From Clostridium sp. HBUAS56010 (lineage in GTDB: Bacteria; Bacillota; Clostridia; Lachnospirales; Lachnospiraceae): DNA of 64,000 bases. Both the position numbers and the translations under genes were made by a program. This document shows, one piece after another, positions 17,903 through 26,035 of the stretch; within the stretch, counting starts at the first letter, position 1, and every line of letters begins with the position of its first letter. The notes beneath the pieces are model-generated. The model made no database searches. It was not told where the DNA came from and saw nothing but the letters and a program-made list of their open reading frames with translations. The stretch covers positions 62,001-126,000 of the forward strand of contig NZ_SULJ01000003.1 of NCBI RefSeq assembly GCF_007115105.1, written 5' to 3'.

Positions 17903-18778
17903 TTACTGCAATTCCCATTTATCCTGAAGCGTCTTCATGGAGCCGTCAGAGATCATGGTAGTAACTTTATCTTCAACCAGAGACGCAAGACCTTCATTCT
18001 CCTTTGCGGAAGCAACGCCGTACTCCTGCTCTGCAAAACGGTCTTCTAAAATCTGGTTTTTATCATTTACATATCCGGATAAAATTGCCCGGTCAACGGA
18101 AAAGCAGTCAATCTGCTTGGTTGCCAGTGCCTGGGCAAGAGCTGGATATCCGTCAAATTCCTGGAATTCCGGTTTAACGTTAAAGCCTTTTTCTTCCACA
18201 TATTTCTTAAATCCATCTTTTGTGTTCGCAGACTGGGCAACGCCTACAATCTTGCCATCAAGTCCCTCAATGGAAGTGATTCCGGAATCTTTATTTACCA
18301 AAAGACCAACTGCATCGGTGTAGTAAGGAGTTGAGAAATTATAAGTTTCTTTTCTCTCAGGAGTGATGGTAAAGGTAGCGATAACCAGATCAATCTCTCC
18401 ATTCTCTAACAGAGGACCTCTTGTTTTTGCAGTTACGCCCTGGAATTCAACCAGTTTCTTCTCTTTTGCTTCCTCAGGGGTACAGCCAAATATCGTGCCT
18501 GCGATCTCATAAGCCAGATCATCTTCAAAGCCTTCGTACTCGCCAGTAGCTGTATTTTGTAAACTGAATTTTGGAATGTCGGACTTGCATCCAACCTTTA
18601 AGGTTCCACGGTCAATAATCTTCTTCACGTCTGCAGTCACACCGTTTGCTGTATCACCGGCTTTTGTTTCTCCTGCTGATGCAGCAGCCGTTGTTCCCTG
18701 TTCTGGTTTGGAACCGCATGCAGTCAGTGCTGCAGCCATGGTAATTGCAAGTGCAAATGATAATATCTTTTTCATCAT
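17903..18778 (-). CDS. amino-acid ABC substrate-binding lipoprotein
   Basis: A 291-residue solute-binding lipoprotein. Signal peptide MMKKILSFALAITMAAALTA ends in a lipobox with Cys near residue 21 (TACGS). The mature domain is SBP family 3: RGTLKVGCKSDIPKFS, then EGFEDDLAYEI, TITPERKETYNFSTPYY, and a second lobe with the KQIDCFSVDRAIL ligand Asp. The TITPER arginine and the late Asp bind the alpha-carboxylate and amino group. Closest in pattern to PEB1/GlnH-type binders of Asp, Glu or Gln. ATG 18778 lies 9 bases after GAGGAGG. Confidence 0.92.
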   Translation of the reverse strand: MMKKILSFALAITMAAALTACGSKPEQGTTAAASAGETKAGDTANGVTADVKKIIDRGTLKVGCKSDIPKFSLQNTATGEYEGFEDDLAYEIAGTIFGCTPEEAKEKKLVEFQGVTAKTRGPLLENGEIDLVIATFTITPERKETYNFSTPYYTDAVGLLVNKDSGITSIEGLDGKIVGVAQSANTKDGFKKYVEEKGFNVKPEFQEFDGYPALAQALATKQIDCFSVDRAILSGYVNDKNQILEDRFAEQEYGVASAKENEGLASLVEDKVTTMISDGSMKTLQDKWELQ

Positions 18779-18821
18779 CTTATATTTCCTCCTCAATCAT
18801 ATTATTATATTAAACAATTCC

Positions 18822-19553
18822 CTAGTGCAGGATCTTGCTTAAAAACGCCTTGGTTCTCTCATGTTCCGGTGCTTCAAAAAAGTGTTCCGGTGTTCCCTCT
18901 TCTACAATATAACCGCCATCCATGAAAATAACACGGTCTGCTACCTGACGGGCAAATCCCATCTCATGAGTAACGCAGATCATGGTGATATTTTCTTTCG
19001 CCAGCTCCACCATAACATTTAAAACTTCCTGAACCATCTCCGGATCAAGGGCAGAAGTCGGCTCATCAAATAAAATCAAGGGCTGTTTTGTGCATAAAGC
19101 CCTTGCGATTGCCACTCTCTGCTGCTGTCCGCCGGAGAGCTGTACCGGATAATTACCTGCTTTATCCTTAAGTCCTACCCGTTCAAGGCATTTGATGGCA
19201 TTGGCTTTTGCTTCTTGCCTGGAAATATGCTGCAGCTTAATGGGTGCCAAAGTAAGATTTTCTAAGACAGTCAGATGGGGATATAAATTAAATTGCTGAA
19301 AGACCATGGATGAATACTTTTTTGCCATTTCCAGATGATTCTTTCTTGTAACTTCCGTACCTGCAACGGTGACTTTTCCGCTGGTAGGTTCCTCCAGGTA
19401 ATTAATGCACCGGATAAAGGTTGATTTTCCCGAACCAGAGGGTCCAATAATTACCAGCTTTTCTCCTTCTTTCACGGTAAGGCTGATATCTTTTAAAACC
19501 TCCAGGTCGCCGAAGTTCTTTTTTAAGTTCTCAACTTTCACCATATCTGGCAT
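18822..19553 (-). CDS. amino-acid ABC transporter ATP-binding protein
   Basis: A 243-residue GlnQ/HisP-type ATPase. Walker A GPSGSGKS (37-44), signature LSGGQQQR, Walker [15 protein letters not shown] and the switch His in VTHEMGFA are intact. It energises the two permeases encoded downstream. It is the first gene of a five-gene operon (ATPase, binding protein, two permeases, cytidylate kinase-like protein). AGAGGAG precedes the ATG. Upstream lie a strong promoter and an attenuator-like leader. Confidence 0.95.
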   Translation of the reverse strand: MPDMVKVENLKKNFGDLEVLKDISLTVKEGEKLVIIGPSGSGKSTFIRCINYLEEPTSGKVTVAGTEVTRKNHLEMAKKYSSMVFQQFNLYPHLTVLENLTLAPIKLQHISRQEAKANAIKCLERVGLKDKAGNYPVQLSGGQQQRVAIARALCTKQPLILFDEPTSALDPEMVQEVLNVMVELAKENITMICVTHEMGFARQVADRVIFMDGGYIVEEGTPEHFFEAPEHERTKAFLSKILH

Positions 19554-19593
19554 AATTTCATCTCCTCTCTAAGTAAAGAATCCTTCGATATGC

Positions 19594-19637
19594 AAAAAAA
19601 CGCCTAAGGGTATATACTCTTAAGCGTCCTCGCTTAG
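19594..19637 (-). promoter_or_regulatory. attenuator-like leader of the amino-acid ABC operon
   Basis: Read on the minus strand after the promoter there are three segments: CTAAGCG (19631-19637), CGCTTAAG (19619-19626) and CTTAGGCG (19601-19608), then T7 (19594-19600). Segments 1 and 2 can form a 6-bp hairpin with an AGGA loop. Segments 2 and 3 form a 9-bp hairpin directly followed by T7, an intrinsic terminator. The pairings are mutually exclusive, the layout of a transcription attenuator. No leader peptide ATG, T-box motif or known riboswitch was recognised. Confidence 0.6.
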
Positions 19638-19658
19638 TTTCTTTTTTTAATTGTTGTT

Positions 19659-19687
19659 ATTATAAAAAGATTTGAATGAAAAGTCAA
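19659..19687 (-). promoter_or_regulatory. sigma-A promoter of the amino-acid ABC operon
   Basis: On the minus strand TTGACT (19682-19687), 17 bases, TATAAT (19659-19664). Transcription would start near 19652, about 100 bases before the ATPase start and upstream of the attenuator hairpins. Confidence 0.8.
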
Positions 19688-19735
19688 GAATTATTTTTCT
19701 AATGTTTGAACGCCATCCTATGGAAAATGTCAGAT

Positions 19736-21382
19736 TTATAGGGGTTTTCTCCGAATAAAGAAAGTTCTTTCATAAGGCGTATAATCATTAAAATAGATGG
19801 TAAATCCTGTCTCATTGACTTCTTCTCCGGAATAATGTCCTCCGAATTCATGGGTGCCGTAGCCTGGTCCGATCAAAAGGCTTTCGTTCTCATGATTTAA
19901 GGTCAGATATCCGTCCCGAAGCACCATTTCGCCTCCCTTTGCCGTTTGAAAATAAAAATGTTCATTCTCCAGAATGCTTCCCGAGGGAATACAGATCTCC
20001 ACCCGAAGGGGAACCCGGTCAAGGCCATCGGATTTCACATTCACTTCCATTCCATCCGTCAGTTCCTTTACGGTAACCGTCATACAGATCTGGCTGCTGT
20101 TCAGGATTTCCCTCTTTTTATGGTCCATGTTCCACCAGTCACTGGTGTCCTGTTTCTCCTTAAATGGAAGATAATACCAGCCCTTTTCGACTGATGTAAG
20201 AATACAGCCGTCCTTTGTCTCCTCCATGGTTTGGGGAATAAAATTACGGATGCTGCAGTAGCTTTCTCCTATTTTTAAGTAGATCAGGGTCTTTCCGAAC
20301 TTAAGATATAAAAATCCACGTTTGCCTTTTAAAATACTGTATCCATACTGAGGCGTTTTTCCACGAATGACACCGGCTTCTAAAAAATGTTTATGATAGG
20401 TGTCCAAAAAACCATATCCCTTAAATTCATAATCTTTCATAATGTCATGCAGCATGAGAATATGAAGGCACTCCGGTGCCATGTCTCCCCTTGCCATATT
20501 ATCTTTTATGATCTTGTGTGCTGCTTTATCAAAGACTTCATTCCCTGTTCTTGCAGCCAGATAAAGGTACTGGTAGAAATATTTGTCCGCATAATCAGCT
20601 CTTCCCTGATCCTGTCTTGTGGAGTTCTGGGTAAATATCGTGTCGTCAGGATCTATGTAATAAAGCATCATCTTTAAATTCCGTTCCACATAGCCTAAGT
20701 AAGTTTCATCGCCGGTTTCTTCATACATGGACAGCATGGCACTGTTGACCACCGCATTATAATTGCCGGTGGAACGTTCGGCATATTCTCCGTCTTCATT
20801 TCCATCAATGCCCTCCATCAGATATAAATCGGCCCGGTTTCCCAGTTTTTCAGAGAAATCGGGATTTTCTTTCTCCAGCAGATGTGCGCCCTGCATAAGC
20901 GCCGCCGCAATTGCCCATCTGTGGTTGGGGGTATGAAATCCTCCATTTAAAAGAGCGTGCAGTCCACGGGTCAGAAGGAAACGGTATCCTGCCTTTAAGT
21001 TTCTAAGTTCCTCTTCTTTTGTAAATTTATAAAACAGGCGGTAAGTGGCAATCAGACGTTTAAAACAGAAAGACGTGTCCGGGGCTGAGAGGAAGTTGCA
21101 GGAGGGATAGTCAAAGCTTCCGTCTTCCCTCTGGCAGTTCCGGATAAATATCAGGGCGGATTCCATTGCCTTTAAAAGAATCTCATCCTTATAATACCGG
21201 CTGTCCGGATTTAAATAGACGGCCGCTGCATCCGCCATCACATAAACAGTGGGCTTACAATCAAGCACAGGTCGTTTCATCCCTCCGTAAAATGGGTCTC
21301 TCTCCTCCTTTACCTGGGTATTTAAAAAAATATCCACTCTTTTTTCTGCAGAGTGCAACAGATGTTCCATATACCGTTTCAT
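19736..21382 (-). CDS. putative polysaccharide lyase-like toroid protein
   Basis: A 548-residue cytoplasmic protein without signal peptide. Residues 1-330 are helical repeats of the (alpha/alpha)6-toroid kind (FIRNCQREDGSFDYPS, FHTPNHRWAIAAAL, GEYAERSTGNYN). The remainder is beta-rich with a sandwich look. This architecture is seen in heparinase II/III-like and related polysaccharide lyases, where Asn, His, Tyr and Arg in such loops act on uronic acids. I cannot assign a CAZy family. It precedes a ROK kinase gene by only 18 bases in the genome but is transcribed after it. An intracellular lyase for imported uronic oligosaccharides is an inference. Confidence 0.6.
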   Translation of the reverse strand: MKRYMEHLLHSAEKRVDIFLNTQVKEERDPFYGGMKRPVLDCKPTVYVMADAAAVYLNPDSRYYKDEILLKAMESALIFIRNCQREDGSFDYPSCNFLSAPDTSFCFKRLIATYRLFYKFTKEEELRNLKAGYRFLLTRGLHALLNGGFHTPNHRWAIAAALMQGAHLLEKENPDFSEKLGNRADLYLMEGIDGNEDGEYAERSTGNYNAVVNSAMLSMYEETGDETYLGYVERNLKMMLYYIDPDDTIFTQNSTRQDQGRADYADKYFYQYLYLAARTGNEVFDKAAHKIIKDNMARGDMAPECLHILMLHDIMKDYEFKGYGFLDTYHKHFLEAGVIRGKTPQYGYSILKGKRGFLYLKFGKTLIYLKIGESYCSIRNFIPQTMEETKDGCILTSVEKGWYYLPFKEKQDTSDWWNMDHKKREILNSSQICMTVTVKELTDGMEVNVKSDGLDRVPLRVEICIPSGSILENEHFYFQTAKGGEMVLRDGYLTLNHENESLLIGPGYGTHEFGGHYSGEEVNETGFTIYFNDYTPYERTFFIRRKPL

Positions 21383-21400
21383 AGCATTCCCCTCTCCTTT

Positions 21401-22351
21401 TTATGGCAGCAGAGCCGCACCAATCAGTCCTGCGTCATTGCCCAGCTCTGCCAGGGTAAGTCTTGTCCTTACCTTTGAATTCCTTGCATAGTCCTCCTGG
21501 TCTATAATTTCCTGCAGAGGCTTTATCAGTAAGTCTCCTGCCTGGCTGATTCCTCCTCCCAGGCAAATCCGCTCCGGCTGGAACAGATTGATCAGATCTA
21601 CAAGTCCGGTTGCCAGATAGGCGGTATACTGATGAAGCACCTGTCTTGCTGTCTCATCTCCTTTTCTCATCCCGTCAAATAGGGTCCTGCCCTCAATACG
21701 TCCCGTTTCACCCCCGCAAAGGTCCCACAGCAGGGAATCCCGGTCTTTTTCCATGGCAGCCCTTGTCTGGGCAATGAGGGCGGTTGCAGAGGCATATGCT
21801 TCAAAGCATCCCCTTCTTCCACAGCTGCATGCCACGCCATTCCGGTCGATGACCATATGACCGAACTCTCCCGCCCCATAGTTTATCCCTTCATACAAGG
21901 TTCCGTCTAAGATAATTCCACCGCCGATTCCGGTTCCAAGGGTAACAAAAAGCATGGACTTGCTTCCCTTGCCGCCGCCTGCCAGATATTCTCCCCAGGC
22001 GGCGGCATTGGCATCATTTCCAAACCTTATGGCAGTGCCTTTTAAATACTCTTTTGCCATGGCAACAATGGGCACGTCAAAAAAGCCAAGATTGTTGGCG
22101 TACTCCACAATCCCCGTCTTTCTGTTGGCAGTTCCGGGAACACCGATTCCCACCCGCCTGATCTTCTCCCATGCCACGTTATGACAAGCGGCGGCTTCTT
22201 TGGCTAAATCAGCCATATCCTTTACGATCTCACCGGCACTTCTTTCTCTTTGTGTGGGAACTGACAGACGGTTTATCAGTGCCCCGTCCTCTCCCACAAG
22301 CCCTGCTGCAATATTCGTTCCCCCAAGGTCAATTCCTATATAGTAATCCAT
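21401..22351 (-). CDS. ROK-family sugar kinase (glucokinase-like)
   Basis: A 316-residue cytosolic hexose kinase of the ROK family. Phosphate motif DLGGTN (8-13), catalytic Asp in GNDANAAAWG (Asp 113), and the zinc-binding ROK signature with His165 in GEFGHMVID and CSCGRRGC (175-182) are intact. Length and pattern match Firmicutes glucokinases; N-acetylmannosamine or fructose specificity cannot be excluded. It sits between an MgtC-like gene (15 bases upstream) and the toroid-fold protein (18 bases downstream), so all three probably share a transcript. Confidence 0.92.
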   Translation of the reverse strand: MDYYIGIDLGGTNIAAGLVGEDGALINRLSVPTQRERSAGEIVKDMADLAKEAAACHNVAWEKIRRVGIGVPGTANRKTGIVEYANNLGFFDVPIVAMAKEYLKGTAIRFGNDANAAAWGEYLAGGGKGSKSMLFVTLGTGIGGGIILDGTLYEGINYGAGEFGHMVIDRNGVACSCGRRGCFEAYASATALIAQTRAAMEKDRDSLLWDLCGGETGRIEGRTLFDGMRKGDETARQVLHQYTAYLATGLVDLINLFQPERICLGGGISQAGDLLIKPLQEIIDQEDYARNSKVRTRLTLAELGNDAGLIGAALLP

Positions 22352-22366
22352 GTACTTCCCCTCTCT

Positions 22367-23059
22367 TTATCCGCTGATGGACTCCACACGCTTGTCATTG
22401 GACCATTTCAGGATTAACTGGTTCTTTTGATATCCGGGTGGATAGAGAAGATCCAGCTCCAGCTTGGCAGAGTCTTTTGATTTCCCGATTTTCACATTTA
22501 AAACCTTCACCTTATCTTCCTGAAATGAGTCAAAAAGCTCCGTCACAACTGAATCGTACTGGGAAGTGCTGATCTTTAAAATCCCACGGTAAGGCTCTTT
22601 TGCCAGAAATGGAACATCATGGAGAATGATCTGGGTAAAGAGCAGCAAAATCCCGGCTCCCCCTCCCACATAATAGGCACCTGCTCCAATCGCCATACCA
22701 ACTCCTGCAGTTGCCCAGATTCCGGCGGCTGTCGTAAGTCCACTGACGGAATTGTTCTTAACAAATATGACACCGGCGCCCAGAAAACCGATTCCTGATA
22801 CAATCTGTGCTGCCACCCTGGACGGATCAAAGTCAGGAAGATCCTGAAAGCCATATTTGGACACCACCATCATAAGGGCGGCACCCATGGCAACAATCGC
22901 ATGGGTTCTCATGCCCGCCCCTTTATAGCGGCTCTTCCGCTCATATCCAATGAGATAACCGATCACTCCTGCAACAACAATTCTAAAAAACAGACCGGTC
23001 TGGTAAATAAGATCATATCTTTCTATCACTTCTGCCAGCATTGGCTGCATGTCATTCAT
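22367..23059 (-). CDS. MgtC/SapB family membrane protein
   Basis: A 230-residue membrane protein. The N-terminal half holds four to five helices with the family hallmarks GYLIGYERK, GAGMRTHAIVAMGAALM, RVAAQIVSGIGFLGAGVIF and TTAAGIWATAGVGMAIG. The C-terminal soluble part (about 150-230) is ACT-like. Family members influence magnesium or phosphate homeostasis, and MgtC inhibits the F-ATPase in Salmonella; the role here is unknown. ATG 23059 follows AAAGAGG by 6 bases; the ORF extends to 23098 without a site. Confidence 0.88.
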   Translation of the reverse strand: MNDMQPMLAEVIERYDLIYQTGLFFRIVVAGVIGYLIGYERKSRYKGAGMRTHAIVAMGAALMMVVSKYGFQDLPDFDPSRVAAQIVSGIGFLGAGVIFVKNNSVSGLTTAAGIWATAGVGMAIGAGAYYVGGGAGILLLFTQIILHDVPFLAKEPYRGILKISTSQYDSVVTELFDSFQEDKVKVLNVKIGKSKDSAKLELDLLYPPGYQKNQLILKWSNDKRVESISG

Positions 23060-23230
23060 TTTAAACCTCTTTTCTGCAATCAATGATATATTATTCATAT
23101 GCTACTAATGTACCATGTTTTACGGAAAACGTCAGCGCAGAATTTGCGATTCTTCCCAGCTTTCTTGTGCATTTCTTGTATTCTTACCCTGGAAGGGGTA
23201 TTTTCCTCTTTTCCGACAGCAGTGTGGTTA

Positions 23231-23272
23231 AAAAACACAGAGATACCCGGAAAAAGGCATCTCTGTGTTTTT
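23231..23272 (-). terminator. terminator of the inositol operon
   Basis: AAAAACACAGAGAT pairs with ATCTCTGTGTTTTT (14 bp) around a 14-base loop, with T-runs on both strands. It lies 3 bases past the iolB stop. Confidence 0.9.
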
Positions 23273-23275
23273 TCT

Positions 23276-24052
23276 TTATTTCACTTCTTTAATCCAGTTA
23301 TATCTTTCATCATCCACTCGTGTGGTCCATGGATTGCCGGTCAGATGCCGGATCATCCAGCAATAATACATTGGATACCCCGGTGCTGTGGTCTGCGGAT
23401 GGGTCTTCCCTCCTGGTATGAGGGCACAGCTTCCGTCTTTAATCTTAAATGCGTCTTCTCCAATGAAGCAGGCACCAAACCCTTCCGGACGTTCATAGCG
23501 GTAATAATAAACCTCAGGCTGTGGATGTTCATGGGGAACATAACTGGACCAGCCGCCCTGATGGGTAATAACCTCTCCATTTACCATGTTGGAATAAGGA
23601 GCGTTATTATAATCAAAGATGGTACGGACAGTCCGTTTCATCTTATTTTCCCACAGCCCTTCTCCAAAGATATCACAGGTACAGTCCTCCGGTTTATAAA
23701 ATACACTGTCAAAAACATTCTTATTTTCTGTGCACTGAACCAGTACTTCACTGTCTTTTTTTGCAGCAATATGAACCTTAACTTCTTTTGCTGTATGCAG
23801 ACAATAAGGTCCTTCTTCGATCAGATTTTCCCGCACTCCTTCTGCCTCTTTTTCTTCCCAGAAAAAGTGGACCTCTCCTGTCAGAAGGAGTACTGCCATC
23901 TCATTATCCGGGGTATAAAAGGTCCGCTCCTCACCGGCTTTGATCCGATAGACAGAAATATCCATTAACATGTCATTCCCTGAATCACCGGCTTTGCTCA
24001 ATTGCTTAACCCCTTCTTTGTCAAATGCCGGATAACAGAACAATTTACTCAT
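23276..24052 (-). CDS. iolB: 5-deoxy-glucuronate isomerase
   Basis: A 258-residue bicupin isomerase that converts 5-deoxy-D-glucuronate to 2-deoxy-5-keto-D-gluconate, the step after IolD. Metal-site histidines and Glu are seen in YVPHEHPQPEVYYYR (about 169-183), with a late GGKTHPQTTAPGY. Length matches the family. It is the last gene of the operon; its start overlaps the iolG end by 8 bases. AGGGAG precedes the ATG and a strong terminator follows. Confidence 0.95.
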   Translation of the reverse strand: MSKLFCYPAFDKEGVKQLSKAGDSGNDMLMDISVYRIKAGEERTFYTPDNEMAVLLLTGEVHFFWEEKEAEGVRENLIEEGPYCLHTAKEVKVHIAAKKDSEVLVQCTENKNVFDSVFYKPEDCTCDIFGEGLWENKMKRTVRTIFDYNNAPYSNMVNGEVITHQGGWSSYVPHEHPQPEVYYYRYERPEGFGACFIGEDAFKIKDGSCALIPGGKTHPQTTAPGYPMYYCWMIRHLTGNPWTTRVDDERYNWIKEVK

Positions 24053-25076
24053 GAAAACTCCCTTCTTCGATAATCTCAGAAATTTTAACCGGTCTGTGCT
24101 CTTTTACTGACTTTTTTGCCGCAAGTCCCATTAACACAGGCTTTAACCCATCTTCTACTCCAAGAGGAGTCTCCGTATCATTAACGATGGCTTCGATAAA
24201 GCAGTTAACTTCCTTTGCAAAGGACTGCATGTAGCGTTCCAGGAAAAAGTAAAGAGGCTTTTCTCCGGTCACCCCCTCAGCCGTACTTAATACCGCACTG
24301 GACTGGGTATCATTTGCAGTTGCCACCATTCCTCTGGAGCCGAATACCTCTGCTCTCTGGTCATATCCATAAGCAGCTTTTCTGGAATTGTCAATGACTG
24401 CAATTGCACCATTTTCCATTTTTAAAGTAATTACTGCCGTATCCACGTCTCCTGCTTCTCCAATCGCCGGATCTACTAAAACTGCGGATTCCACATAGAT
24501 CTCTTCGGCATCACAGCCAGCCAGGAAGCGGACCATATCAAAGTCATGAATGGTCATATCAAGAAACATTCCGCCGGAAACAGCCGCATATTCTGCACTG
24601 GGCGGCTCCGGATCTCTGGAGGTCACTTTAATAATGTGAGGTTCCCCGATCTTTCCTTCTGCTACCGCCTGTCTGACTGCTTCAAAGTTGTGATCAAAGC
24701 GGCGGTTAAAGCCTACCTGATATTTAACCTTACTGCCTTTTAACGCATGGATCACCTCTTTGATCTTTTCTACGTCATGATCAATGGGTTTTTCGCAGAA
24801 TACATGTTTTCCAGCCTGAATCGCCTCAACAGATATGGGTGAATGGGTGTTGGTGGAGGAACAGATTAAGACTGCATCAATCTCCGGATCCGCCAGAATC
24901 TCTTTGTAATCTCTGGTCGTACTTATAACGCCCATACTTTTTGCCCATTTGTCTGTCTCTTCATTCATAAACGGGTCCGCAATGGTTTTGATGGTTGCAT
25001 TTTTAACAATATTACAGATGCTTGTGGTATGAACCTTTCCAATTCTTCCTGCCCCAATAATTCCTACCGTTACCAT
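24045..25076 (-). CDS. iolG: inositol 2-dehydrogenase
   Basis: A 343-residue Gfo/Idh/MocA enzyme that oxidises myo-inositol to 2-keto-myo-inositol with NAD+, the entry step. Rossmann motif GAGRIG (8-13), the CEKPIDHD motif (about 93-100) and the family catalytic region with GGMFLDMTIHDFDMVRFL (Asp and His of the active site) are visible. Length and context make inositol specificity likely; scyllo-inositol or D-chiro-inositol are alternatives. It lies between iolE and iolB in one transcript. Confidence 0.93.
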   Translation of the reverse strand: MVTVGIIGAGRIGKVHTTSICNIVKNATIKTIADPFMNEETDKWAKSMGVISTTRDYKEILADPEIDAVLICSSTNTHSPISVEAIQAGKHVFCEKPIDHDVEKIKEVIHALKGSKVKYQVGFNRRFDHNFEAVRQAVAEGKIGEPHIIKVTSRDPEPPSAEYAAVSGGMFLDMTIHDFDMVRFLAGCDAEEIYVESAVLVDPAIGEAGDVDTAVITLKMENGAIAVIDNSRKAAYGYDQRAEVFGSRGMVATANDTQSSAVLSTAEGVTGEKPLYFFLERYMQSFAKEVNCFIEAIVNDTETPLGVEDGLKPVLMGLAAKKSVKEHRPVKISEIIEEGSFHE

Positions 25077-25106
25077 AATTTTTCTCTCCTTTTATTCTCT
25101 TCTGAA

Positions 25107-26009
25107 TTAAAGACCAGTTTTTTCTGCAATGAATTTTCTTGCGCGGATTGCATAAGCGAGGGGATTGGCTTTTGCCGGGTCCTGTTCCGCTTCCACTACC
25201 ATATACCCCTCATAGGAAACATTCTCAAGGACCTGGAAAATAGAATCAAAGTCAATACAGCCATCTCCCGGAATGGTAAATGCTCCGGCACGTACTCCTT
25301 CTAAAAAGCTCATTCTTTCCTGCCTTACTTTCTCCACCACCTCGGGGCGGATATCTTTTAAATGAACGTGACGGATTCGTTTGGCATATGTTTTAACCAT
25401 TGCTACCGGATCTTCTTGGCAGTATGCAAAATGTCCGCTGTCAAACAGAAGGCTTACATATTCCGGGTTGGTACCTGCCATCATGCGTTCCACCTCGTCT
25501 GCGCTTTGTACCACGGTTCCCATATGGTGATGAAACGTAAGATGAACCCCATATTCTTCTTTGGATATTTTCCCAAGGCGGTTTAATCCTTCACATAAAA
25601 GTTCCCACTCCCTGTCATCCATCTCATGTCTGCCTTCAAAAACCGGCTGATCTTCTATTCCCTGAGTACTGTAACTCTGCTCGGAAATACCTGCTACCTT
25701 TGCTCCCATATCAGCCAGAAACTTCACGTGCTCCCGGAAAGGAACCTCGGTTTCTTCAAAAGGCTTACTGATGAGAAAGGTGGAAAACCAGGCATTGCAA
25801 ATCTCTATTCCCCTTAACTCCAGAGCTTTCTTTAAGGTATCCACATCTTTTGGATATTTGTTGCCTACCTCGGAACCGGTAAATCCAGCTAGAGCCATCT
25901 CGCTGACACACTGCTCAAAAGTATTCTCACTCCCCAGGTCCGGAAGATCGTCGTTGGTCCATGCAATTGGGGCAATTCCTAATTTTACTTTCTCCTTATT
26001 TAACATCAT
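25107..26009 (-). CDS. iolE: myo-inosose-2 dehydratase
   Basis: A 300-residue TIM-barrel enzyme of the xylose isomerase-like fold that dehydrates 2-keto-myo-inositol to the trihydroxycyclohexane dione. KLGIAPIAWTNDD near the N-terminus is the IolE hallmark. Metal ligands are likely in HLTFHHHMGT, LFDSGHFAYC and HVHLKDIRP, with a final VVEAEQDP. It starts after GGAGGG, 27 bases behind iolD. Order C-D-E-G-B follows the reaction path closely. Confidence 0.95.
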   Translation of the reverse strand: MMLNKEKVKLGIAPIAWTNDDLPDLGSENTFEQCVSEMALAGFTGSEVGNKYPKDVDTLKKALELRGIEICNAWFSTFLISKPFEETEVPFREHVKFLADMGAKVAGISEQSYSTQGIEDQPVFEGRHEMDDREWELLCEGLNRLGKISKEEYGVHLTFHHHMGTVVQSADEVERMMAGTNPEYVSLLFDSGHFAYCQEDPVAMVKTYAKRIRHVHLKDIRPEVVEKVRQERMSFLEGVRAGAFTIPGDGCIDFDSIFQVLENVSYEGYMVVEAEQDPAKANPLAYAIRARKFIAEKTGL

Positions 26010-26035
26010 CGTATCCCTCCGTAGTTTTCAGATCC

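Noticed and set aside
19594-19637. T-box or other known riboswitch
   Set aside because: The leader is about 100 nt and has no T-box antiterminator sequence or specifier structure; only simple competing hairpins are seen.
23060-23230. M-box magnesium riboswitch before the MgtC-like gene
   Set aside because: The leader is short and none of the conserved M-box helices were recognised.
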